In this document: in pieces, positions 1 through 11,178 of the stretch | How the letters are laid out: each line of letters begins with the position of its first letter | Numbering within the stretch: the stretch's first letter is position 1 | DNA from: Maratus speciosus | Taxonomy: Eukaryota > Arthropoda > Arachnida > Araneae > Salticidae | NCBI GenBank assembly: GCA_963932465.1 | Contig: OZ010798.1 | Coordinates: 14,678,981-14,742,980 of the forward strand | Reading direction: 5' to 3' | DNA length: 64,000 nucleotides | Notes under the pieces: generated by a model | Told to the model about the DNA's origin: nothing | Seen by the model: the letters and a program-made list of their open reading frames with translations, nothing else | Database searches by the model: none | Program-made: the position numbers and the translations under genes

Positions 1-18
1 TTCAGATTTAGTATGGAC

Positions 19-349
19 ATTAATTGGGAATCGTCTATAATCGAGTTCACGCATATTAGTTTCGTGGGTTTAAGTAAAATTAGCTGAATTTTCTTTCAAA
101 TAAGGAATCTACATTTTCCCCTCCGAACAAAAGGGAAGGACTTTTTAGCCCTCTGAGCGCCTGAGGTTTTTTTCTTAATTTTCATATAAACGTTTATAAA
201 ACCCACGATATATTAAATTTCATTTTCCAGTTAAATACCGGGTGAGCCAAAAGTTCGTTAAAACTTTAAAAACTCACAAAAAAGGAAGACATTATGATAA
301 AGGAGTGTGGTTTGCAAGAAAGATCTCGCAAGGTAGTCAAATTTTTTTT

Positions 350-386
<37 letters not shown>

Positions 387-790
387 AGTTAAAAAATCAC
401 ATGTAGAGGGCGTTAACATTAACTGGGAATCGTCTATAATCGAGTTCACGCATTTTAGTTTCGTGGGTTTAAGTAAAATTAGTTGAATTTTCTTTCAAAT
501 AAGGAAGCTACATTTTCCTCTCCGAACAAAAGGGAAGGACTTTTTAGCCCTCTGAGCGCCTGAGGTTTTTTTCTTAATTTTCATATAAACGTTTATAAAA
601 CCCACGATATATTAAATTTCATTTTCCAGTTAAATACCGGGTGAGCCAAAAGTTCGTTAAAACTTTAAAAACTCACAAAAAAGGAAGTCATTATGATAAA
701 GGAGTGTGGTTTGCAAGAAAGATCTCGCAAGGTAGTCGAATTTTTTTTAGCAGCAAAAAAAAATTAGTTAAAAAATCACATGTAGAGGGC
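19..790 (+). repeat. 400-bp direct tandem duplication (two copies)
   Basis: The segment beginning near 19 (TGGGAATCGTCTATAATCG) recurs near 421. All landmarks are displaced by 399-400 bp, for example GGGTGAGCCAAAAGTTCG at about 239 and 639. The first copy ends in a long A run (about 358-384). The second copy continues into the full mariner-type foldback at 637-1082, so the first holds only the left half of that element. The duplication therefore came after the foldback inserted. Confidence 0.85.
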
Positions 791-1082
791 GTTGACGACC
801 CAAAACACAATGAACAGGATAACAGTTGTGTCGCAGAATGTTCTGAAAGTCGTGTTCAACATTTGTTACTGGAAGAACAAATGAATGGTGCGTATTGTTG
901 TCCTGTTCATTGAGTTTCTGGTCGTTAGCGCCCTCAACATGTGATTTTTTAACTAAATTTGTTTTTGCTGCTAAAAAAAATCCGACTACCTTGTGAGCCC
1001 TTTCTTGTAAACCACACTCATTTATCATAATGTCTTCCTTTTTTGGGCTTTTAAAGTTTTAACGAACTTTTGGTTCACCCGG
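637..1082. mobile_element. Tc1/mariner-type foldback MITE
   Basis: A 446-bp element with long inverted arms. It starts CCGGGTGAGCCAAAAGTTCG and ends with the reverse complement of nearly the same sequence. TA lies on both sides (635-636 and 1083-1084). The arms pair over about 150 bp each. The open frames on both strands here translate the arms and should not be read as genes. TA flanks and the GAGCCAAAAGTTCG-type end are usual for Tc1/mariner derivatives; no transposase is present. Confidence 0.75.
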
Positions 1083-1546
1083 TATATAAATTTTCTTTTC
1101 ACATCTTTTCATCTTATATATTTATTAACACATAATTCTGACAACAATATTTTTGAGTACAGCCTATTTAACTTGTTTTCCGGAATATGAAATTTACACC
1201 ACAGCCGCCTAGTTTGTTAAATATCCAATTCTTCATTGAAAGAAAAAATAATAATAACAGTTCAATAATATCTTCAGTTTCAACTAATAATTGAAAAGCA
1301 GGAAATATGCTTTTATTAAACAATCGATAAAGTTCTGAAATCCAAAAATCATTACCCATTTTTGTTAGTATCAGAATCAGGCTTAATTTAACAAGTCGAA
1401 AATTGTACGTCAAACGTGATAGCCAATGGGGTGCGTTCGTACTATAAGTACTTTTATAAATATTCAGATCATGGTGCAATAGCTTATGCAAAAATGCATG
1501 AATGCAAAAATGAACAGTACGCACCAACATTTATGACGATAGCGTA

Positions 1547-1697
1547 GACCGAGGCACATTTACGCGAATTCTTTTCAATGAATTTTCTAATTTTTATGTT
1601 TCAACTTAGGAAATTTTAGACATTGTGGTTTTATAAAGCAGTTAATAAAGTCAAAATTTGTGTATTCAGTTATTGCCTTATTTGTGTTTTTAACCGT

Positions 1698-1750
<53 letters not shown>

Positions 1751-2724
1751 GTCTAAGTCCTTTGCGTAAACTTGCCCCGGGAACGGGGCAAGTTTACGCA
1801 AAAATTACATCAAGTGGGGTACGTTTACGCATATTATAAGTGATACCAAGGGGTAAGTGAAATAAATGTTTACTCAAACTGAAATGTTTTATTTATAACT
1901 TAAAACACTGTTTAAAAAAATTTAAAGAGAATTAAAGAACATTTTATAGCTGAACTGAAAATATAGGGCTTAATGCTAATTAAAAACAGAAACTATTTAG
2001 TCATCTTCATCATCACTATTACAGATTTTACAAACAAAAAATAAAGCATTTCCTCTTGAACACTTGTCATGGGATTACCTTTTGCATCTAAGACATTGAA
2101 CCCAGTCTTGACCATTTTTGGATTGGTTGTATGATTTCAAATAATAAATACATACACAGTTTTCATCTTCGTCATCAGATTCATTCACTATTTTCTTTAA
2201 TCCAGAGTGTGCAAACTTTTTCCCTTTTGTAGTTTTTGGTTTCATACTTTTTCCTTTTTTGTCTTCTTGTTCTGCTTCCATAGAAACAAGTAACATTTTA
2301 CGTAATTTCTTCTTTTTGAAAGTGCGTAAATGTGCCCCGATGTCAATGCGTAAACATGCCCCGTCGGCAAGTTTGGATTTATTTTTAACGCGCAACGAAA
2401 ATTAATAACATTTCTGTTCATACAAATACAGTTCTCAAAAAAGGATAAAATTCTGCTAATGCTCATATATTTGTTTATCCTTAACTAAGTATTATTAGTT
2501 CACAATAAGTTTTAATAAGTTCAACACAAAATTTACTCACCTTGACAGAAAGCAGATTATCCTTTCCTCATGCTAGACCGTAGCTCGACTGACGCTCAAA
2601 AACGTGTGAGAATACCCACTAGGGAGCAACATCCATCTGTCATGACTGGTGGCGCGCCAGTTATAACTAGTTTCGGAAAAAGTGCACTGTGTAAACGTGC
2701 CCCATGCATAAACATGCCCCGGTC
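1547..2724 (-). mobile_element. pogo/Tigger-like element with GCGTAAAC subterminal repeats
   Basis: A 1178-bp element. Its left end is GACCGAGGCACATTTACGCG; its right end, read inward, is GACCGGGGCATGTTTATGC. TA flanks both ends (1545-1546 and 2725-2726). The motif GCGTAAACxTGCCCC recurs in both orientations, with a palindromic pair near 1760-1796 and single copies near 2325-2365 and 2688-2720. A T run of about 48 bases lies at 1700-1747. It has inserted into repeat R500, which resumes on each side. It carries the C-terminal end of a transposase on the minus strand. Confidence 0.75.
1997..2310 (-). pseudogene. Transposase C-terminal fragment with cysteine-rich zinc-binding end
   Basis: Read on the minus strand from about 2310 to a TAA at 1997-1999. 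A lysine-rich stretch and an acidic SDDEDEN patch are followed by cysteines spaced as in a PHD-like zinc finger (WVQCLRCKR, then SHDKCSRG, then FVCKICNSDDEDD). One in-frame stop replaces the residue before SHDKC, where related proteins usually have Trp. C-terminal fingers of this kind occur in pogo/Tigger-type DDE transposases, and the TA-flanked element agrees. The HTH and catalytic domains are absent, so this is a truncated non-functional remnant. The frame extends to 2395, but its first ~25 codons lie over the subterminal repeats and are probably not original coding sequence. Confidence 0.6.
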
Positions 2725-3035
2725 TACCTTACTGTGGATAAAATTTACTCATACGGAAATAATAGGACGTCACCAACATGGCAACCTAGAATCATAATCT
2801 ATCATGGGGTATGATTGAATTAATTCTGTATAATAGGATTTAATAGAATGAAGAAAACTTTTATGAATATCTTTTCAAGTTTTGACTCGAATTTCATAAA
2901 ATTTGAAAGGCTTCGACAAAGTTATGCAACAATTCTATGGATTCAATTTCAAACTATTCGGTTGGCTAGTTTTTGCGCTATACGGGCAGACATACGGACC
3001 ATAGACGGAGACTATAGGTGCTACATTTATATATA

Positions 3036-3833
3036 CAGTCGAGCCCCGATTTAACGAATCGCGATTTAACGAATTTCTCGATTTAGCGAATTTTTGTATG
3101 ATCTCGACGAAAAGGGAACCAAAAAACTTCGATTTAGCGAATTTATAATCCCGATTTAATGAATAAGATTCAACGTTGAAAAATGAAAAAGTGAAGAAAT
3201 TTTCTAATATTTATTAAAAATTTTCAATGTCCCTGATTGTTAATTTTCTAAATATGCATCTTGCGACACAGAAATATCTACAAGCGAAAATATACATTAC
3301 GCAGAGGTTATTAATAGAAGTAGTAGAGGATCGAATGAAGAAGATGAAATAGAAATGAAGCATGCAACGTTCAAAGAAGCAGTTTGCAGTTTGGATACTT
3401 TGAAACGGTATTTGATATTTCATGATGTTGGTGACACTGTTTTCACAGCTTCAGAATAAATAAATAAATAAATAAATAAATATATATATATATATATACA
3501 GAAGTTTGGAATACGAAATTGAAACACAGCAAACAAATATCTATAAAAGTTATGTTATAAAATTTGATCAAACTTATATTCAATACTTGTGATTTATAGT
3601 AGAGCATAAAAAAATAATCAATTTTTATACAGGGGCTTTGTATTTTCTTAAAGCAATAAATGTTTAACATCATTATTAAAGTAAATGAGCACTGTTCTTC
3701 TTATTTATTGCCATCTTTTAACTTGTTTTGTTGTATAAAAGTATTATTTTGATTATCCCGATTTAACGAATAATCTCGATTTAACGAACAAAGCTGCTAG
3801 TCCCGAACGATTCGTTAAATCGGTGTTCGACTG
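3036..3833 (+). mobile_element. Internally deleted Tigger element
   Basis: A 798-bp element. Its left end is CAGTCGAGCCCCGATTTAAC and its right end is the imperfect inverted copy ending GTTCGACTG. TA duplications lie at 3034-3035 and 3834-3835. CGATTTAACGAAT-type subterminal motifs repeat several times at both ends, as in Tigger elements. A microsatellite (AATA)n/(TA)n occupies about 3456-3500. Repeat R500 resumes beyond the right end (AATTACGAATGCAC), which marks a clean insertion. Confidence 0.85.
3265..3459 (+). pseudogene. Tigger transposase C-terminal tail
   Basis: An open frame of about 64 codons ending in TAA at 3457-3459. It contains acidic SNEEDEIE, then FKEAVCSLDTLKRYL and a short tail ending TASE. 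The pattern of an acidic linker followed by a helix with a SLDTLKRYL core matches the C-terminal region of Tigger/pogo transposases, and the enclosing element has Tigger ends. The catalytic domain has been deleted, so it cannot be active. Recognition rests on a short motif and context only. Confidence 0.55.
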
Positions 3834-3889
3834 TAATTACGAATGCACCTAAAAATCGAAAATTTTGAACTAATGATGTAGAATATTCC

Positions 3890-4680
3890 CTCAGGGGAAA
3901 CCATTTTTATAGTTTTTCTAAACAAAATATTTGAATCGCATAAATATTTTTTCTCTGCATTCACGCACGGGATTTATCGCAGCAAACTTTTAACTATTGC
4001 CTATAAGTAAACCAAATTCGCTCCTATAATTGTGATTAAACTTTACAGACTTATACCCTAGAGAAAAATAAACTTTCACAATTTCCTTCTTCAGCCGCGC
4101 AGCTTCGGTTAGAAAAAAGTTAAAATGATCTGCCCCGAGATTCATTCTCATGTGAAATAGCATCTCTTTAATGAAACAGTTGCTGCTATGTTAAAAATAG
4201 GGATAAAATGCAATGCAATTTGGTGATTTTTTTTCCAAATAAATTTCTCAAATACGAATACTAATTACAGCAAATAATACAATCTTTTTTTTCTTATAAG
4301 TTTTGTTAATTGGATTTACGAATCTTTAGAAATATCAAGTCTAGCAGATGAAAAGTATTGATTTCTTATAACCATACACGAGTCAAATTCGACAGATGAA
4401 AATGTTTAAACGAATTGATTGTTTGAATTTTAAAAAAAAGTCAAAAAATAATTACAATAAATAATCAATTTTATATTGGCTGGACTAACTCTTAAAACAA
4501 ATATTATTTTTAAATGAAGTTTAATTTCAACTTTTCAAATTACTGAAAAATTAATTTTTATTCCTATATACGTAATCAGTAAGAATATGTTAAGAATAGC
4601 GATAGAACACAATGGAAATTGAATTTTTTTTTAAACAAAAAATTTTCAAGTACGAATGCTAATTAAAGCAAATAATACAG
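3890..4680 (+). repeat. Dispersed repeat R690, copy 1
   Basis: About 690 bp match 10225-10925 in the same orientation, with shared landmarks such as TCACGCACGGGATTTATC, GAGATTCATYCTCATGTGAAA and GATAAAATGCAATGCAATTT. A more diverged piece lies near 19050-19190. The copies are clearly old (many substitutions and small indels). Here the repeat forms the centre between the inverted R500 arms. No coding sequence seen. Confidence 0.7.
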
Positions 4681-4689
4681 TTTATAGCT

Positions 4690-5190
4690 GCGTTCGTAGT
4701 TATATAAATGTGTAGCACCTATAGTCGAACGTCTGGTCTGTCCATCTGTCCGCATTAAACAACACAAAAACAACCCAAACGAATGGTTTGGAATTTAATA
4801 TACTGAATCGTTACACAATGGTGTCGAGACATTTCAAAGTTATTGAAAATCGAATCCAAAATTTAAAAGTTATCAATAAAATTTTCCTTCCTTCTATTAA
4901 ATCCTATCCTATGTCATGAATTCAATGCTATCCCATGATAGGTCATGATTCTAGGTTGTCATGGTGATGAAGTCCTCTTTAAGTATGAGTCCTATTATTT
5001 CCGTATGACTGAATTTAATATATACAATCGTAATAAATGTTGTATTCATGCATTTTTGCAGAAGAGGGCAACAGCTATTGCACCAAGATCCGAATAATTA
5101 TAAAACTAGTTACAGTCTAAAGGCACCTTATTGGAAATGTTTGACGTACAATTTTTGACTTGTTTTACTTTTTACGAGCTCTAAAAAATA
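4690..5190 (-). repeat. Dispersed repeat R500, inverted copy
   Basis: Reverse-complement match of the R500 copies at 1383-3860 and 22600-23110, running from GTAGCACCTATAGTC at about 4712 to GACGTACAATTTTTGACTTG at about 5140-5160. With the left copy it forms the inverted arms of a roughly 3.8-kb structure. Noncoding as far as I can see. Confidence 0.7.
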
Positions 5191-6689
5191 TTTAATGAAT
5201 GAAAATTATATTTTTCGGTGATATAAGCTCCAGCAATCACGATTATCTTTATTTTGAACTAGCAGAACTACCCGGCTTCGCCCGTGTCAATTATAAGAAG
5301 CCTTCCATGTAAATTAAATTAAAACGAAATAATACGGCAATCACAATAACTGAAATTTGGGCATTCCCATCCACAAATCGTTATAAAGACAATCAAAAAA
5401 CATGGCGTTATTGTCTTGCAACCATAGTAAAATCCCTGAGCTTTAATAACAGAATGCACGTTTTCTTTGGCGGGTATAAGAGAAAAATATGTGATTTTCC
5501 TTACAATACGAAAAAAAGAAATTTCTCCAAATCGCGCAGCACTTAGTGAAATTTTCGTTTGTATGATATTATCTACATTATAAAGTAAAAACACTATGTC
5601 AGTGCCCATAAAATGTGCCCCATAAATTGTAACCCATAAAATGTGCCTTTACTGCAATTTTTCTAACTTTTAAACATCACACAATTTCATTTTTTACAAT
5701 GTCGAATAGAAAAAAGTTCTCTCAAATGAAATTTGTTTGAAAATTGTAACTCAGTTTTCTGATTTTAATAGATTTTAATGTAACTTTTAAGCATGGATAT
5801 TTTTAAAGTTGAGTGCAACCCGATTACGAATGATGAACCTGTTTAAACTTAATGCAATAGCATAAAAAAAGACATATCTATGAGTAACGCTGGTATCATA
5901 TTTTGGTGGCAACAACCTAACACAACAAATTTACCTTTTATTGAAGTTTAACGTCTAAACATTGTACATTCGATTGTTCCAACGTATTATAGAAAACAAA
6001 AGTACTTTCAGTGATATTTGTTTGTAATGTTTATCTCAATTTGCGAATTTTTTATGGGTTTTAAAATAATTTTTAAGCATGCATATTTTTTAAATATGCT
6101 TGCAACCCAAATACAAAAGATTAACTCAATTGTTCAAAGACATTGTAAATAATTCAGAATTTGTTTGCTTTCGCTTAATATTCAATAACTAAATTGGCAA
6201 ACGAAATTAAAACGCCAAAAATGAAATAATGAAATAAAATAAAACACGAATTTAACAGATATCAAATCAAACTACTCAAAATAACCTGATAAGTATATAA
6301 AATTCAAATGGGAATTTCGTTCCGGATGCATACAAGTTGAATTCTTCAGAACAGATTTCCATGCGACTTGACCTATTAGTTTTTTAGGGAAGATTTTAAT
6401 GCGTAGCATATTGTTTTCCGTTGCTTAGTCATAGAAATATAGGGGAAAGTTATGTAATCATGAAAGATTAGTTTTATTAGATGAATGAAAAATGCAGAAA
6501 TATTTTATCTCTAAGTATATTGACGGGTTTATCTTCGGTAATGGGGCTGTGCGCTAGAGTATTCTTATTTTAGTGAGTGTGCCTGACACCTATTATGGCA
6601 TGCACCTTTGTTTAAAACAATATAGAATGACTTATGTTTTAAGCGACTACCTGGCATGCAACTTGATTACAAAATACTAACCTGCAAAT
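5191..6689. other. Non-coding stretch with a CCCGGCTTCGCCCG retroelement-type relic
   Basis: No gene seen. Near 5258-5290 lies AACTAGCAGAACTACCCGGCTTCGCCCGTG, of a type often found at the ends of degenerate arthropod retroposons (general impression, no match run); similar pieces are at about 43537 and 58683. The rest is AT-rich and unassigned. The 96-codon minus-strand frame at 5319-5609 shows no recognisable domain. Confidence 0.4.
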
Positions 6690-7086
6690 GCTGAAGGTGC
6701 TTCTCCAGTTCCCTGCTCAACAACGCGAAACTTTCTGACACATTTTCTGACTCATTAAACGTAAAGGCTTAAAATTTGTAGGCCTGAATATTAAAGCGAT
6801 TTGGAATTAAATGAGTTTTTCCTTTTTTCATAAATAAATTACTTATCGAGTTATGAGCAATTGTGGTTGCGTGACGGCCGGTTTTTATCCTTTATTGCAC
6901 TGTTGCGTCCAAAATTCAGTTCAAAAAATCAACTGAAAGATCTTATACCTTTACCAACAAATGGAAACTATCTTTCGATTACATAGTTTCTAAATAAGAA
7001 CTCCTGTCAATTTCATGCGTTTCCGAACAAAAATTAATTAAAAAATATGTCAGAAAATAGCTCCTTTGGATTTGAGAACAGCCTTA
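6690..7086. mobile_element. Diverged copy of the GGCTGTTCTTAA-type TTAA MITE
   Basis: The right end (AGAACAGCC followed by TTAA near 7087) and interior landmarks (CTGAAAGATCT, CATAGTTTCTRAATAA, TTTCGAACAAAAATKAATTA) match the well-bounded element at 51947-52366. The left end is degraded. Part of the same family recurs at 8528-8950 in the other orientation. Confidence 0.5.
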
Positions 7087-7677
7087 ACTTGACGTTTATG
7101 AAAAAACTCACATTTTTAGTTTTAATTTTGGAACTCGCGAAATTTAAATTCAGAAAAAGGATGTTCTTTTGACACATTGTGGTAATTTTTTTAACTTTTA
7201 AAATTAAAATACATGTTTTCTTTGGCGCGCGTTACAGAAGTATACAATATCTTCACAATAGGCGGGGAAATGCAAAAAAATACATCCAAATGAGGTAGCA
7301 GTTACTAAAATTTTATTTGGAAAATTTGAAATTTTATTGAAATTAAATCTACAATGATTAGATGAAATGATGTCATTTTCCATAAATTTTAAATCAAGAC
7401 ATCTGTCAAGATTTTTTTTGAAAATGTAAATAACCGCTCTCTTTTTGCTGTAAATCACAGAAAATGTTAGCACTGAATCTAAACCAATACAACACTTAGC
7501 GATAACGTATAGCTATAAGATATGGCTGTAGTATTCAATCGAAGTAGTAAGCAAAATATAGGAGCCATATGTTTACAATGAGTTTGATTACGCGTTGAAA
7601 AGATTTGATAGAATGTGACGTCATATCTAGCCTTTTTTTTTTCTTTTTCTTAAAATGTTTTCATGAAATTTGACTGT

Positions 7678-7804
7678 TAGGTAGATTTCGTATGAAATAC
7701 TACCTATTGGAATCGTTCCTATGTTGGAATTTCTGAAAAATTTTTGCAGATCTACACCGATCATGACCCCTAGAATCCAAAACCACCCTCAGTAAAAAAC
7801 TTTT

Positions 7805-7837
<33 letters not shown>

Positions 7838-8500
7838 GTATCTATCTATGTATCTATCTATCTATATATATATATCACTTTCTTCTGGACACGATAACTT
7901 TCGTAATTCTGCACCAATCTCTTCCAAACTGATACATAAAATCAATGGCCATAAAATCTCGGTCAAGTTCGTTAATGGGCAAAATCGGACCAAGGGGATG
8001 GAAATAGGGAGGGGTTTTGTGAAAACAGAAAACCCCCCATAACTTCTTAATTTTTGTACAGATCAAATCAGTTTAAAGTTTTATTACTTCTAAAAATAGG
8101 GTCAAAAATTTATGTATCACAGATTTTTGATAAAGTTAAAAATGGGCTCAAGGGGCGCAAAAAATAGGGTTTTTGGGAGAAAAAAATTCACAACTTCGTC
8201 AATTCTAAAGATATCAATTCCAATTAATTTTATTATAAATCTCCTTAACATTATCTACAACTTTTATATTCACAAGTTTTTGATAGGACCAATTCGTACC
8301 GCAAAAAAAATTAAAAACGAAAACAAAAAGGGGGTTTGAAGAAGAAAAAAATCCCTAACTCCGTCAATTCAAAAGATATAAAATTCCCATGAATTTATCA
8401 TATATCTTCTTAATTTTGTCTACAACATCTATATAGACAAGTTTTGGATAGGACCAATTCTTACAGCGAAACAAATTAAAAATACATAGCGGTTGACGAA
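7678..8500 (+). mobile_element. Hairpin/microsatellite element (Helentron-like?), copy 1
   Basis: It begins with the hairpin TAGGTAG...CTACCTA (7678-7706). A block reading GATCATGACCCC follows, then a (CTAT)n/(TA)n microsatellite at 7805-7875, then imperfect tandem units of about 166 bp (landmark GATAGGACCAATTC at about 8283 and 8450). The same order of hairpin, block and microsatellite is seen at 63405-64000. A hairpin end plus a central microsatellite is reminiscent of Helentron-associated (HINE/DINE-like) elements, but I see no Rep/helicase, so the class is an inference. Confidence 0.55.
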
Positions 8501-8527
8501 AAAAAATCATCTTAGTAAGGGTGTATT

Positions 8528-8950
8528 CAAATCCAAACTGCTTATTTTCTGACTCATTTTACAATTCATTTTTGCTCTCAAAGGCTTCCAATTGGTACGT
8601 TTTCTTACTCAGAAACTATATAAACTACCGTAATGGTCGATTGTTTGATAGAGGCAGAATATATTCTTTTAAAATGCTGTTAAAAAGGGCACTTTGAACC
8701 GAATCTACCGAAGTAGATTGTGTTGGAAAAACCATTGTCACTCAAATCCAAACTGCTTATTTTCTGACTCATTTTTAAATTCATTTTTGCTTTCAAACGC
8801 ATTTAATTGGTAGATTCGCTTATTCAGAAACTATATAATGTACTGTAATGATCGATTTTTGGATAGAGGCAGAATATATTTCAAAAAATGATGTCAAAGT
8901 GGGCATTTTGAACGGAATTTCCCGAAGCGATTGTGTTAGAAACGAAAAAT
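8528..8950. repeat. 215-bp tandem duplication
   Basis: CAAATCCAAACTGCTTATTT occurs at 8528 and again at 8743, and the intervening 215 bp is repeated with moderate divergence through about 8950. The unit resembles the reverse complement of the right part of the TTAA MITE at 51947-52366 (CTTATTCAGAAACTATATAA, GGGCATTTTGAACGGAA), so this looks like a tandemly duplicated MITE fragment. Confidence 0.65.
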
Positions 8951-10224
8951 ATTGTTCTTCTGAGAAAATAATTGTTTATATATCAAGTTTTAATTAATTG
9001 AACAAAAAATAAAAACACAGGTCGCTTATAAATCTCTTCAAAAATCACGTCAGCAAGTTTCATATTTTCTTTTTTATATTAAAAATGAATCTGGAATTAT
9101 GCCAGAAAATGTCGAGTTGTTGAGCATGGAAAAGTATTTTTTTGAATACCGCCCTAACATGATTCTTATAAAACCAGATATTATATAAAAATGAAATAAA
9201 AACTCGTCAAAAGCGGCCAGATAAAATTGTTAAAGTGGATTTATCTCTAATCATGATTTAATTTTTGTTTGTGAAATTAGTATATTTGACTTCGAAATCT
9301 ACCTCTGCCTGTAGGCCGGGCCGGCAGGGATTTTTTTGTATTAAAATAGATGTTTTAATTTTTAAAAAACATTCAAATTGAGGTGCTACGCTATTTTCCC
9401 GCTCTTATAGTTAAAGTTTTTATTTTACATACAAAAAAATGTAAATTTTCTGTTTCAAATGACGTCAGTATCAAACACGCAAAAATATAGCAAGAAAATC
9501 TGAATTGTTATTGGCAAATAGAAACAAAATACACGCGTTATCCTTATTTTTTTCCACATTATTGTGTCATTTTTTAGGGTGTTGGCAACAGGAAAGAAAC
9601 GTTTGGATTAAAAAAGATTTAAAAAGAGATATTTCTATAACGTTAAATTATGGAAGCTGTAGAAAAAAGGGATAAATAGTGGTCTGATATTTTTTTTTAA
9701 ATAGACAGCGATCTTTTCCACGTTCTAAAACGTATGTACATCGAGTTTCGTGCAAATCGGTCAAACATTAAAGATTTGTATAAAGGACATACACACAGAG
9801 AACGGCTTTTATATATACAGATAAAAACTGTAGGCAATCGATGCAATAGTTCTCGCAAAAAAGGGTAGCTCCGTTTGAAAAACAAGGTTAAAACTTTACA
9901 ATTGCGTTACGTTCAATTTAATGAGCAAAAAATACTGTAAAGAAGTAAAATATACAAAAAGTAGAATATTCCACCCAAAGAAGTCCAATATTCCTTTAAC
10001 CCCTTGAGTGGCGGTGCGATATAATATATCCGACTTAATTTTAATTCCGAAATGCCACATTGACACTAGAATTTTAAAATAAAATTTTGCATTTAGACTG
10101 TCCGTGAAGAAAATCTTCAAATAAATTTGTTTTTAAATACTGGTGTGCATCAATCATTTCAACATTTTAACAACAGAAGTACTTTGCCTCTGAAATGGCT
10201 AAGGGAAAACATTTTCATCGTTTT
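8951..10224. other. Non-coding AT-rich stretch
   Basis: No gene or complete element seen. TTAACCCCTTGAGTGGCGG near 9997 looks like one end of a TTAA-type element, and 10140-10200 resembles the interior of the element at 26743-27817, but no matching second end was found. The small open frames here have no recognisable motif. Confidence 0.35.
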
Positions 10225-10925
10225 TCGAAGCAAAATAATTGAATCACATAAATATTTTTTCTCTGGAATCACGCACGGGATTTATCACAGAAAACTTTTA
10301 ACTATCGCGTAGAAGTAAACCGAATTCTCTCCTAGTATCTTAATTAAACTTTACAGAGTTTCACCCTGGAGAACAATAAACTTCCATAATTTCCTTCTCA
10401 GCGGCGCAGCGTCCGTCAGAAAAAGTTAAAACGATCTGCCCTGAGATTCATCCTCATGTGAAATGGCATCTCTTTAACGAAACCATTTGCTGCTAGGTTA
10501 AGAATAGGGATAAAATGCAATGCAATTTGCAGGGTTTTTTTTTCTCCAAATAAATTACTAAAGTACGAATGCTAATTATAGCAAAGAATACAGTCTTTTT
10601 TTTAAATATAAGTTTCGGTAATTAGATTTCCGAATCTTCAGAAATATCAAGTCTAGCAGATAAAAAGTATTGATTACTTATAATCATATACGAGTCGAAA
10701 TCGACAGATGAAAATGTTTAAAAGAATTGATTGTTTGAATTTATAAAAATATCAAAGAAAAAATAATTACAGTGAATAATCTTTAAAATTTGAAAATCTT
10801 TGAAATAAATCTTTTATTGGCAGGCCTAACTCTTAAAGCAAATATTTTTTTAAAATGAAGTTTAATTTCAACTTTTCAAAATACTGAAACATTAATCTTT
10901 AACGTAATCAGTAACATGCAATTAA
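10225..10925 (+). repeat. Dispersed repeat R690, copy 2
   Basis: Collinear with 3930-4620 over about 690 bp (TCACGCACGGGATTTATCAC, CCTCATGTGAAATGGCATCT, GATAAAATGCAATGCAATTT). Not flanked by R500 arms here, so R690 and R500 are separable units. Confidence 0.7.
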
Positions 10926-11018
10926 GATAGGAAATTATAAAGTTATTAATTGACCCTTTGGTTAAAAAATATATTACAATTCATTACACGTACAAGTAAA
11001 AATTACATACTATTAAAA

Positions 11019-11062
11019 ATGCAAACATTTCGGACTAAGTTTTAGCCCCTCATCAGCGCAAT
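11019..11062 (-). ncRNA. Hammerhead-ribozyme-like motif
   Basis: On the minus strand, CTGATGA (11050-11056) is followed by an 18-nt stem-loop that pairs as GGGCTAA with TTAGTCC (one G-U), then GAAA (11028-11031), then TG-TTTG-CA, which can form a short stem III, then a UUU-type cleavage triplet. That is the order of conserved blocks in a type I hammerhead with a minimal stem III, the form known from Penelope-like elements. Stem I is poor, with G-U pairs and a mismatch. It is a candidate, not proven, and no reverse transcriptase lies next to it. Confidence 0.45.
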
Positions 11063-11178
11063 AACATTCAAATTACCAGAAAACTATATATTATGCTTAC
11101 AGTCAATAATTACTGGCAGTTAAAATTACAGAAAGCATAAAGAACCATATCAAAGCAATGTTGTGTATTCAGGTGGAA

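Larger units (their letters stand above)
1383..3860 (+). repeat. Dispersed repeat R500, copy 1 (split by two insertions)
   Basis: Three collinear pieces (about 1383-1546, 2725-3035 and 3834-3860) match a continuous copy at 22600-23110 and an inverted copy at 4690-5190. Shared landmarks are TTTTATAAATATTCAGATC, ATGCAAAAATGCATGAAT, CATACGGAAATAATAGGAC and GACTATAGGTGCTAC. The gaps are filled exactly by the TA-flanked elements at 1547-2724 and 3036-3833. I recognise no coding content. Confidence 0.75.

Noticed and set aside
768..1028. Minus-strand frame of 86 codons resembling the plus-strand frame at 641-913
   Set aside because: Both translate the two arms of the same inverted repeat, so the resemblance is an artefact.
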